From positions 1 to 5,136 of the forward strand of contig JAJYGB010000266.1 in assembly GCA_021785235.1 (NCBI GenBank): a DNA stretch of 5,136 bases, written 5' to 3'. Of the stretch, positions 1-5,136 are shown piece by piece (positions within the stretch are counted from its first letter, which is position 1; each line of letters starts with the position of its first letter). The stretch is from Bacteroidota bacterium. Lineage in GTDB: Bacteria > Bacteroidota > Kryptoniia > Kryptoniales > JAKASW01. A model generated the notes under the pieces. It was not told where the DNA came from. It saw nothing but the letters and a program-made list of their open reading frames with translations, and did no database searches. A program made the position numbers and the translations under genes.

Positions 1-762
1 GTCCCGGATGTGCTTCCCAACCTCCGGGCTTCCCGTGAAAGACACCAGGACTACTCGCGGATCTTTCACGAGCTGTTCACCCACCGCGGAACTGCCGGTT
101 ACGATATTCAACACACCTTTAGGGAGTCCAGCTTCTTCCATGATCTCAGCAAGCTTCAACGCGATTATCGGCGTCGTCGATGCGGGTTTAAGCACAACGG
201 TGTTGCCCGCGGCAATCGCCGGCGCTACTTTGTGTGCGACAAGGTTAAGAGGAGCGTTGAATGGCGAGATTGCCGCTATCACTCCGATAGGCTCACGCAT
301 GGTGTATGATACACGGCCAGCTCCGGCAGGTACGGCATCCAAAGGAATCGTCTCACCGTGAATTCTTTTCGCTTCCTCGGCGGCGAATAAAAACGTGTCT
401 GCCGCCCTCGCCACTTCTCCCCTCGACTCCCTTATCACCTTGCTGTTCTCAGACGTGATAGTTCTCGCGAGGTCTTCGGTATGCTGCCTGATAAGATCTG
501 CAGTCTTGCTCAGCACGAGATATCTCTCGTATGGCGTGCTTCTGGAAAAGCTCTCGAACGCTTTGGTTGCCGACTTCAACGCGGCGTCTACCTGCTCAGG
601 GGTGGCGACCGGAACACGGCCGACAAGCGATCCATCAAAGGGAGACTTTACTTCGAAAGAATTTCCGGAAGAGACCCATTCTCCGCCGATGTACATCCTG
701 AACTCTTTTCCGTCGTTCCCGGCGAACTGAGTTTTGCCCGTTTTCGTCTCTGCTTGTACCAT
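1..762 (-). CDS. Aldehyde dehydrogenase, NAD(P)-dependent (3' end beyond window)
   Basis: Member of the aldehyde dehydrogenase superfamily, which oxidises an aldehyde to its acid with NAD(P)+. The first 254 residues are present; the reading frame is open to the window edge. Visible landmarks are the N-terminal MYIGGEW segment (23-29), the SPFNAPLN motif at 166-173 with the oxyanion-hole Asn169, the cofactor-binding Lys192 in LKPAS, and FTGSPEVG at 242-249 on the Rossmann fold. The catalytic Cys and general-base Glu would lie beyond the edge and cannot be checked. Ser195 sits where many NAD-preferring members have Glu, a change often seen in enzymes that accept NADP. The start ATG follows the stop of the upstream dehydrogenase by one base (TAAAATG), with AGGAG six bases upstream inside that gene, so translational coupling is likely. 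The SPFNxPLNL pattern recalls lactaldehyde, succinate-semialdehyde and similar small-aldehyde dehydrogenases; the substrate is not determined. Confidence 0.93.
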   Translation of the reverse strand, partial: MVQAETKTGKTQFAGNDGKEFRMYIGGEWVSSGNSFEVKSPFDGSLVGRVPVATPEQVDAALKSATKAFESFSRSTPYERYLVLSKTADLIRQHTEDLARTITSENSKVIRESRGEVARAADTFLFAAEEAKRIHGETIPLDAVPAGAGRVSYTMREPIGVIAAISPFNAPLNLVAHKVAPAIAAGNTVVLKPASTTPIIALKLAEIMEEAGLPKGVLNIVTGSSAVGEQLVKDPRVVLVSFTGSPEVGKHIRD

Positions 763-763
763 T

Positions 764-1732
764 TTATGCTCCTATATTTGGGACCGGGAAATTCACATAA
801 TTGACAGCTGCTTCTCCGTGAAGGACGCGCGCAATATCGGCCGCCACGGAATCTATGACCTTTTCCTGAGCCTCGACCGTCAGGCCAGCGACATGTGGTG
901 TCAATATGACATTGTTCATCCGGTTCAATTCCGATTCGACAGGCGGTTCTTTCTCCCTGACGTCGAGAGCCGCCCCTGCGATGATGTTTTCCTTCAGGGC
1001 GCGTATCAGGTCCTTTTCCACTATTGCCTCGCCTCTCCCTGTATTGACAATAACAGAATCGGGCTTCATTAGTTTCAGCCTTGAATAATCCATAAGACCG
1101 ATAGTGCCTTCATTACGCGGAAGGTGGCAGGAAATAATGTCCGCCTTCGCCAAAACATCTTCGAGGGACATCAACACAGCGCCCGATTCCGTCACGGTGA
1201 AGTCGAGCGGCGCGAGGAACTTGTCGTACGCTATGACCTCCATTCCAAAAGCCTTCGCGCGCATCGCGACGCGGGCGCCCACTTTACCGAAACCGAGTAT
1301 GCCGAGAGTCTTCCCGTAAATTTCGCGACCGACCATGTTATATCTGTCCCACTCGCCGGCGGCTGTAGAGACGTGAGCGCGCGGGAGCTTCCGATACAGG
1401 CCGAGCATCAACGCAAACGCGTGCTCGGCGGTTGAGATCGTGTTTTCATTCGGCGCGTAACTTACGACGATGCCTCTTTTGCTGGCCGCCTTGACGTCGA
1501 TATTGTCGTAACCGACGCCTGCCCTGCCTATGATGACGAGCGATTTCGCCGCGTCAATCAGCTGGCTATCGACTTTCGTCTGATTCCTGACGATTACAGC
1601 CTTAGCCTGCGCGAGTTGCCCGGCAAGCTTATCTCTTTCTTTCCATAGATTGCCGTCTCGCAAGACCTTGAATTGGGTTTCCAAACGGCCTATCGCTTCG
1701 CCGTCGATGTTTTCTGTAATAAGTATGTCCAT
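764..1732 (-). CDS. D-2-hydroxyacid dehydrogenase, SerA-like, no ACT domain
   Basis: NAD-dependent D-isomer-specific 2-hydroxyacid dehydrogenase, interconverting a 2-hydroxyacid and its 2-oxoacid in the cytoplasm. The 322 residues contain a split substrate-binding domain (about 1-100 and 285-322) around a Rossmann domain. GFGKVG at 147-152 is the nucleotide-binding loop, and Asp170 ends the second strand, which favours NAD over NADP. The catalytic triad of the family is visible: Arg233 in NTGRGE, Glu262 in DVREKEP and His280 in TPH. GRAGVGYDNID (69-79) and the STAEHAFALML segment (100-110) are typical of phosphoglycerate dehydrogenase relatives. It lacks the C-terminal ACT or intervening domains of full-length SerA, and no other serine gene is near, so calling it serine biosynthesis would be unsafe. 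Hydroxypyruvate, glyoxylate, sulfolactate or other hydroxyacid activity fits equally. The start ATG is 12 bp after the regulator's stop, with AGG seven bases upstream. Confidence 0.93.
   Translation of the reverse strand: MDILITENIDGEAIGRLETQFKVLRDGNLWKERDKLAGQLAQAKAVIVRNQTKVDSQLIDAAKSLVIIGRAGVGYDNIDVKAASKRGIVVSYAPNENTISTAEHAFALMLGLYRKLPRAHVSTAAGEWDRYNMVGREIYGKTLGILGFGKVGARVAMRAKAFGMEVIAYDKFLAPLDFTVTESGAVLMSLEDVLAKADIISCHLPRNEGTIGLMDYSRLKLMKPDSVIVNTGRGEAIVEKDLIRALKENIIAGAALDVREKEPPVESELNRMNNVILTPHVAGLTVEAQEKVIDSVAADIARVLHGEAAVNYVNFPVPNIGA
769..773 (-). promoter_or_regulatory. Ribosome binding site of the aldehyde dehydrogenase gene
   Basis: AGGAG on the minus strand, six bases before the ATG at 762. 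It lies wholly inside the last codons of the dehydrogenase gene, and the stop and start codons are one base apart. This layout suggests that ribosomes finishing the dehydrogenase re-initiate on the aldehyde dehydrogenase, keeping the two enzymes at matched levels. Confidence 0.75.
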
Positions 1733-1744
1733 CTGAATACCTGT

Positions 1745-2464
1745 TTAAAGTGAAATCGAGTTGCGGACAAACTCTTCAAATTTTTTGTCCATGTCGGAAG
1801 AGGGAAGCAGAAGTTCTCTCGTGCTGGCAAGGTGTCTTCGCATGGATTCCTCAGCTTTATCCGCGTCCATACTGAGAAGCGCCATGATAATTTCTTTATG
1901 CTCGCCTATGGTAGTCTCCATCCTTCCAGGCATATGCCCTGATATGAACCTTATCCGGTGGATCTGTCCCATGAGGTTGTTTATAATCCTGTGAGCCCTC
2001 CTGTTCCCCGCCGCGACGAGGATGAGGTTGTGAAGTCTTGAGTCCGCCTCGAATGAGACTATGCTGTCCTGAAGCTCGATAGCCACATCAAGCTGCCTGT
2101 TTATGTCCTTCAATTCCATCAGGTACTGCTCTGTCATTTTGCTTGCTGCCGAGCGGGCGGCGGCAGTCTCGATCGCGGTCCGAATCTCGAGCACTTCTTC
2201 GATGTCTTTTGGCGTAAGCTCGGATACAAAGACGCCCCTATTGGGAATTACTTTGACAAGGTCCTCCTGCTCAAGCTTTCTCAAAATCTCCCTGATGGGA
2301 GTCCGGCTGATGCCGAAGCTTTGAGCAAGCTCATCCTCGCGGATCGCCTGGCCGGCTTTCAGTTTCTGAGAGATCACGTCCGCTCTCAGCATCTGGAAAA
2401 CCGTCTCTTTTGTTTTTCTCCGTGCCGGCTCCGCCGGTGCGGGCCGAACCCTTCGGGACTTCAT
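1745..2464 (-). CDS. GntR-family transcriptional regulator, FadR/FCD subfamily
   Basis: DNA-binding regulator of 239 residues, probably controlling the operon it heads. Residues about 18-83 form the winged helix-turn-helix, with the recognition-helix signature SRTPIREILRKLE (53-65) and the wing around PNRGVFV (74-80). Residues about 86-218 are an all-helical FCD effector domain. Its usual metal or ligand-contacting residues are present: Asp141 and His145 (DSRLH), His189 (EHKE) and His211 (RRHL). FCD regulators usually sense small carboxylic acids, which fits the downstream hydroxyacid and aldehyde dehydrogenases. The start is well fixed: an in-frame TGA lies only 21 bases upstream (2486-2488), and 2464 is the first ATG after it, preceded by purine-rich AAAGGAAAG. 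The N-terminal 19 residues are basic and low in complexity. A palindrome suited to this family sits at the promoter about 435 bp upstream, so autorepression is likely but not shown. Confidence 0.94.
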   Translation of the reverse strand: MKSRRVRPAPAEPARRKTKETVFQMLRADVISQKLKAGQAIREDELAQSFGISRTPIREILRKLEQEDLVKVIPNRGVFVSELTPKDIEEVLEIRTAIETAAARSAASKMTEQYLMELKDINRQLDVAIELQDSIVSFEADSRLHNLILVAAGNRRAHRIINNLMGQIHRIRFISGHMPGRMETTIGEHKEIIMALLSMDADKAEESMRRHLASTRELLLPSSDMDKKFEEFVRNSISL

Positions 2465-2572
2465 CTTTCCTTTACCTGATTTGTTTCATAGATCATCCGC
2501 CCGCCTACCGTGAGCCCTCGGAATCCTTCAGCCTTTCGGCGGTGGTGAGCCGGCCGCTGCGCCGTATTCAAT

Positions 2573-2641
2573 TTACGACCTTCGCGTATCCCAATAAATA
2601 TACACTTCTTGGAAGAACAGGCCGACGAGGTATCCCAGCAA
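2573..2641 (-). CDS. Possible 22-residue hydrophobic leader peptide (tentative)
   Basis: A very short frame begins at TTG (2641) and ends at TAA (2573-2575). It is preceded by AGGGAGG at 2649-2655 with an ideal seven-base gap. The peptide would read MLGYLVGLFFQEVYIYWDT then RRS: a hydrophobic and aromatic stretch ending in two arginines. A strong Shine-Dalgarno match beside a membrane-like peptide is the only evidence. The start codon is non-standard, the length is too small to judge codon use, and the match could be chance. It is listed because it is the sole coding signal in the leader. Confidence 0.15.
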   Translation of the reverse strand: MLGYLVGLFFQEVYIYWDTRRS

Positions 2642-2897
2642 CTTGCCGCCTCCCTAAACGGCTCTTCGACTCAGGGACATCCGCTATACAGCTTCGCCAT
2701 CTCAGTCACAAAACTCCAACCGATCACGCCTGTACCTTCAACCGTCGGCGGAAGCCGCTAACAAGCGCCGGAATAAGGCTCCGATTCGCCCGTTCCCATC
2801 TCACGACGATCACGCGGCCACAGGAGGCATACTTCGGCCGCCGCGTCGAATGGAGTCGAAAGGGGTAATATATGAGGGCGATGATGGTTATACATAA

Positions 2898-2907
2898 TTG
2901 TATACAA
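2898..2907. promoter_or_regulatory. Probable operator for the FCD-type GntR regulator
   Basis: TTGTATACAA is a perfect 10-bp palindrome. Its core GTA-TAC fits the GTM-KAC half-site pattern described for the FadR subfamily of GntR regulators, the class encoded by the next gene on the minus strand. It lies at about +5 to +14 relative to the predicted start, where bound protein would block transcription. An overlapping inverted repeat, TATACA-TAAT-TGTATA (2889-2904), could give a second binding register. I saw no other copy of the 10-mer in the window. The assignment to this particular regulator is inferred from position and family preference. Confidence 0.6.
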
Positions 2908-2917
2908 ATACGTGTTC

Positions 2918-2946
2918 AATATAGTGCCGGGATGTGCAGCTGTCAA
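2918..2946 (-). promoter_or_regulatory. Sigma-70 type promoter of the GntR operon
   Basis: On the minus strand, TTGACA (2941-2946) and TATATT (2918-2923) are separated by exactly 17 bases (2924-2940). The -35 hexamer is a perfect consensus match and the -10 matches five of six positions. The predicted start is near 2911. It drives leftward transcription of the regulator and the two dehydrogenases, and the palindrome just downstream suggests repression. This is the only strong promoter match I found in the window. Confidence 0.75.
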
Positions 2947-3213
2947 GGGTCACAGCCGACTTTTTGTGCTACTCGACGCGAACAAGAGTGCATCGCCCGG
3001 CAGGCGGGCGAGAGAAAATAGATCGAAACTTGAAATCTACTCCGGTGGTGGCACGAGGCGCACCCAGTCTTTCAGAATTGACGATGCACCCCCTTTCCCG
3101 AGCGCATCCGCTCCGGAACAACATTCCGGTACCCCCCTTCAAGAACCAAGCGGCCCGGGCTACGCGGCATTGGATCCGCGCACCAACCCGGACTCCGCTA
3201 ACGGACTATCGTG
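2947..3213. other. Intergenic stretch with GC-rich inverted repeats, no gene
   Basis: This stretch separates the small sulfur-locus gene from the next promoter. It contains short inverted repeats: TCGCCCG-5-CGGGCGA (2993-3011), CCGGAA-5-TTCCGG (3113-3129) and CGCGG-8-CCGCG. None is followed by a clear run of T on either strand, so none is a textbook intrinsic terminator, although transcription of the upstream unit presumably ends here. The open frames across it have compositions unlike proteins, with many Pro, Arg, Ser and Thr, and no credible start. No RNA gene is recognised. Confidence 0.5.
2993..3011 (-). terminator. Weak candidate terminator hairpin
   Basis: A perfect 7-bp stem (TCGCCCG / CGGGCGA) with a 5-base loop lies between the end of the small gene and the promoter of the next operon. 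In the minus direction it is followed by TGCACTCTTGTTCG, which is only mildly T-rich, so termination efficiency is doubtful. It is the best placed hairpin for separating the two units, but it may have another role or none. Confidence 0.25.
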
Positions 3214-3223
3214 TCAACACGAT
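3208..3223 (-). repeat. Inverted repeat over the stop codon of the small gene
   Basis: ATCGTGTCAACACGAT is symmetric except for its two central bases. The TGA stop of the 96-residue gene lies in its middle. As RNA it forms a six-pair stem with a TTGA tetraloop. It could stabilise the 3' end of the transcript or act as part of a terminator, but no T-tract follows. Chance is also possible at this length. Confidence 0.35.
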
Positions 3224-3504
3224 CCGCGTTCGACAACAACCTCACAGACAGAGGCAGGCATAACTTCGACGCTCCCTGCCCTCGTGAATGGCTCCATGAA
3301 TTTCTCCACCTTCTGCTTGTCGGCAGCTTCTACAATCAGGTAAAGCGTGTGGGCTCCGTCTACCACGGCTTCTGATTTTATCGTCACGCCAAATCTTCCG
3401 GCGTTTTCTTCGGAAAGATGCGTCAGTAACATCGGCCCCATTTCCATGTTTCTCGCAGGACATGTCGCATCGGTATGCTTGTGTTGGACTACATATAGAG
3501 ACAT
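3214..3504 (-). CDS. Small conserved-looking Cys/His protein of unknown function
   Basis: I do not recognise this 96-residue protein well enough to name it. It is soluble, without signal peptide or membrane segment. The strand/helix rhythm (YVVQHKH; a helix near 60-75; SVEVMPASVCEVVV) suggests a small alpha-beta fold of the dimeric ferredoxin-like kind, which is inference only. Notable residues are His8 and His10 with Cys15 in HKHTDATCP, His29, His52 in DGAHTLYLI, Cys87 and a C-terminal Cys96. Metal or persulfide binding is therefore possible. The start ATG has AAAGGA seven bases upstream and follows the sulfur-transfer fusion gene by 31 bp, so co-transcription is likely and a role in sulfur handling is conceivable. 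The dense, regular composition and good ribosome binding site support a real gene. A perfect palindrome overlaps its stop codon. Confidence 0.85.
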   Translation of the reverse strand: MSLYVVQHKHTDATCPARNMEMGPMLLTHLSEENAGRFGVTIKSEAVVDGAHTLYLIVEAADKQKVEKFMEPFTRAGSVEVMPASVCEVVVERGSC

Positions 3505-3535
3505 TTCTCAATCCTTTCGTTGAACTTCGCTAACT

Positions 3536-4987
3536 CTAATATCGAGGCAGGTTCGGATTTATCTTGTTAATCCAGGCGTCGATTCCTCCGACAAGATTCT
3601 TCACGTTCGTGAAACCCTGTTGCCTCAGGAATGCAGCCGCCTTGGCGCTTCGCCCTCCCATCTTGCAGTGTACCACTATCTCTTCAGATGGATCGAGCTC
3701 TTTGAACCTCTTCGGCAGTTCCGACAGAGGAATCAGGCGCGCACCAAGATTAACAATTTCGTATTCGCGCGGTTCCCGAACGTCCAACATGAACGGCTTC
3801 TGTCCGTTATCGAGACGGGCTTTCAACTGTTCCACTGTTATCTCAGTCCGCTCGTCGATTGCCGGTTCGGATACGGCGCCTCCGCTTATCCCGCAGAACT
3901 GTTCGTAGTCTATCAAAGAATGTATCGTCGGGTCGATACCACATATTGGACACTCGGGATTTTTTCTGAGCTTCAGCTCGCGGAATTTGAACTTTAGGGC
4001 GTCGAACAGGACAAGCCTTCCAATCAAAGTGTCCCCCTCGTTTAGAAGGAGCTTAATGACCTCGAGCGCTTGTAGGGTGCCGATAATTCCCGGAAGCACT
4101 CCGAGCACACCGCCCTCAGCGCAGCTCGGCACCAATCCCGGAGGAGGTGGAGCCGGATAAAGACACCGGTAACACGGGCCTCGCTTTGAATCAAAGACGC
4201 TGACCTGGCCTTCAAACCGAAGTATTGAACCGTACACGTTCGGCTTCCCCAGGAGAACGCAAGCGTCGTTGACAAGATACCTTGTCGGGAAATTGTCTGT
4301 GCCGTCCACCACAACGTCATAATCGGCGAAGAGCTCCAGCGCGTTATCAGACGAAAGCCTGGTTTCGTACGTCTCGATGGATATGTTGGGGTTAATACCT
4401 TCGAGCTTCTCACGCGCGGAATCGAGCTTAGCCCTGCCAATGTCCTGCGTCGAGTGGAGAATTTGCCGCTGAAGATTTGTCTTGTCGACCACATCGAAAT
4501 CGACAATCCCTATCTTCCCTACTCCAGCGGCGGCAAGATACATGCCTACAGGAGAGCCAAGTCCGCCGGCTCCTATCATTAACACTCTGCCGGCTTTGAG
4601 TCGCTTCTGCCCATCCATACCGACCTCGGGAATTATCAGGTGCCTGCTGTAACGCAGTACCTCGTCATTCGAAAGTTGTGTTTCGCTCTCGACCTCCGGC
4701 ATATCCACGTCCACCCCTCCGGCTATCGAAGGAATAATGCTTATTGTGTCCTTTTCGCTAACTGCGGTCTTTTCCCTGGCCAGGTATCTTATGTCTTCAT
4801 CGTTCACGTAAATGTTCACGTAGCTCCTGAAAGTACCGTCATCCGAATAGAGATGCTGCTTTATTTGACTGAACTCGGAAGTTAGATTTTCCAGGACCTC
4901 CCCGACCGTAGTCCCTTCAACTTCGATCGTGTCCCTTCTATCGGTGAAAGGGCGAAGCGGAGTAGGGATTAGCACTTTAATTGCCAT
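3536..4987 (-). CDS. CysO/ThiS-like sulfur carrier - MoeB/ThiF-type E1 - rhodanese fusion
   Basis: A 483-residue, three-domain sulfur-activation protein. Residues 1-91 are a ubiquitin-fold carrier closest in memory to mycobacterial CysO (IPTPLRPFTD, then YVNIYVNDEDIRYL, then IIPSIAGG), with the diglycine at 90-91. An acidic linker leads to the E1 adenylyltransferase (about 108-350). This has the ATP loop GAGGLGSP (139-146), Asp163, Arg174 in NLQRQ, Lys187, Asp231 in GTDN, and Cys289 where ThiF and MOCS3 carry their reactive Cys. Its two zinc-binding pairs are Cys272/Cys275 and Cys346/Cys349. A rhodanese domain (about 381-476) carries the persulfide loop CKMGGRS with Cys441. MoeB plus rhodanese is the arrangement of MoeZ and MOCS3, which adenylate and thiolate a carrier for cysteine, molybdopterin, thiamine or tRNA thiolation. 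Here the carrier is fused in front, so its diglycine is internal. The ATG at 4987 is chosen because GAGGA lies eight bases upstream; a TTG-initiated extension of 28 residues has no support. Confidence 0.93.
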   Translation of the reverse strand: MAIKVLIPTPLRPFTDRRDTIEVEGTTVGEVLENLTSEFSQIKQHLYSDDGTFRSYVNIYVNDEDIRYLAREKTAVSEKDTISIIPSIAGGVDVDMPEVESETQLSNDEVLRYSRHLIIPEVGMDGQKRLKAGRVLMIGAGGLGSPVGMYLAAAGVGKIGIVDFDVVDKTNLQRQILHSTQDIGRAKLDSAREKLEGINPNISIETYETRLSSDNALELFADYDVVVDGTDNFPTRYLVNDACVLLGKPNVYGSILRFEGQVSVFDSKRGPCYRCLYPAPPPPGLVPSCAEGGVLGVLPGIIGTLQALEVIKLLLNEGDTLIGRLVLFDALKFKFRELKLRKNPECPICGIDPTIHSLIDYEQFCGISGGAVSEPAIDERTEITVEQLKARLDNGQKPFMLDVREPREYEIVNLGARLIPLSELPKRFKELDPSEEIVVHCKMGGRSAKAAAFLRQQGFTNVKNLVGGIDAWINKINPNLPRY

Positions 4988-4995
4988 TTTATTTT

Positions 4996-5000
4996 TCCTC
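4996..5000 (-). promoter_or_regulatory. Ribosome binding site fixing the fusion-gene start
   Basis: GAGGA on the minus strand, eight bases before the ATG at 4987. It selects that start over an in-frame ATG at 5002 that overlaps the site itself, and over a TTG at 5071. The resulting N-terminus (MAIKVLIPTPLRPF) begins exactly at the first strand of a ubiquitin-like carrier, which agrees. AT-rich sequence lies around it, but no convincing -35/-10 pair was found in the 149 bases upstream. Confidence 0.75.
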
Positions 5001-5136
5001 ATTTTTATATCTGAAAACCGATGCCAACCTGCGACGTAGTGGCAAACGAAAAATTCAATCGAATAGCGCAATGCCGTTCGACGTTAGTCTCGACTTCAGA
5101 GAGCCTTCACAGACTCTGCTCTACCGATAGATGTTT

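Larger units (their letters stand above)
2465..2910 (-). other. Long untranslated leader of the GntR operon, no recognised content
   Basis: About 446 bases separate the predicted transcription start (near 2911) from the regulator's ATG. I see no convincing gene on either strand; open frames are short or lack a plausible start. On the minus strand the RNA could fold locally. There is a 7-bp stem (2840-2846 with 2812-2818, 21-base loop) and a GCC-GAAA-GGC hairpin with a GNRA tetraloop at 2531-2540. An imperfect hairpin begins CTTCCGCC (about 2733-2751). I do not recognise any riboswitch, tmRNA, RNase P or SRP signature. A 22-codon frame with a good ribosome binding site (2573-2641) is the only coding hint. 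Function is unknown. Confidence 0.5.

Noticed and set aside
302..314. GTGTAT-G-ATACAC perfect inverted repeat inside the aldehyde dehydrogenase gene
   Set aside because: The bases encode conserved-looking residues (VSYTM) of the enzyme, and the spacing differs from the promoter palindrome, so chance in coding sequence is the simplest view.
2410..2868. 152-codon open frame on the plus strand across the GntR start and its leader
   Set aside because: It overlaps the well supported GntR start, has Arg/Pro/Ser/Thr-rich composition without recognisable motifs, and no ribosome binding site was seen.
2758..2946. 62-codon minus-strand frame at the promoter
   Set aside because: Its TTG start coincides with the -35 box, upstream of the predicted transcription start, so it would not be on the transcript intact. 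The peptide resembles nothing known.
3113..3129. CCGGAA-5-TTCCGG hairpin as an intrinsic terminator
   Set aside because: The 6-bp stem is clear, but no T-run follows on either strand.
2912..3343. Plus-strand frames of 143 and 109 codons in the intergenic stretch
   Set aside because: Low-complexity, Pro/Arg/Thr-rich translations run into the antisense of the small gene, and a strong minus-strand promoter lies inside them.
5004..5010. TATAAA just upstream of the fusion gene as a -10 box
   Set aside because: The only -35-like hexamer nearby (TTGGCA) is 12 bases away, too close. A start from this box would also remove the ribosome binding site.
4988..5071. Upstream TTG start extending the fusion protein by 28 residues
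   Set aside because: There is no ribosome binding site, the residues are not carrier-like, and the ATG at 4987 has GAGGA at good spacing and matches the expected domain start.
5071..5136. tRNA-like string CGGTAGAGCA on the minus strand near the right edge
   Set aside because: It resembles the 3' half of a tRNA D-arm, but the matching GCTC upstream is absent. No proper anticodon stem or TTCGA-type T-arm follows at the right spacing.

Overview
All gene content in this window is bacterial and lies on the minus strand, in two consecutive same-direction transcription units. The sequence is of moderate GC content. Genes are spaced at operon distances, with Shine-Dalgarno sites and one near-consensus sigma-70 promoter. 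I cannot name the taxon. The sulfur-carrier domain resembles the CysO type known from Mycobacterium, but the domain architecture and context do not point to one lineage.

Right half (about 3214-4987), transcribed first. A 483-residue three-domain protein combines an N-terminal CysO/MoaD/ThiS-like ubiquitin-fold sulfur carrier, a MoeB/ThiF-type E1 adenylyltransferase and a C-terminal rhodanese. Together these make a self-contained sulfur activation and transfer module. It is followed after 31 bp by a 96-residue protein of unknown function, rich in His and Cys at its N-terminus and ending in Cys, probably in the same transcript. The 149 bp upstream, to the window edge, shows no convincing promoter or RNA gene.

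Middle (about 2465-3213). About 750 bp have no convincing protein gene. This stretch holds several GC-rich inverted repeats after the small gene, then a near-perfect promoter (TTGACA, 17 bp, TATATT) pointing left. A perfect 10-bp palindrome, TTGTATACAA, lies at the predicted transcription start and fits the operator type of FadR/FCD-class GntR repressors. The predicted transcript carries an unusually long leader of about 447 nt before the first gene.

Left half (1-2464). The operon encodes an FCD-type GntR regulator, a D-2-hydroxyacid dehydrogenase of the SerA family without an ACT domain, and an aldehyde dehydrogenase that runs off the left edge. The genes are 12 bp and 1 bp apart. The simplest reading is an autoregulated catabolic operon in which an aldehyde is oxidised to a hydroxyacid and then to a 2-oxoacid (or the reverse). 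The substrate cannot be read from the sequence.

Most worth a second look: the carrier-E1-rhodanese fusion with its diglycine buried inside the polypeptide, the uncharacterised small protein beside it, and the long unexplained leader behind a clear promoter/operator.
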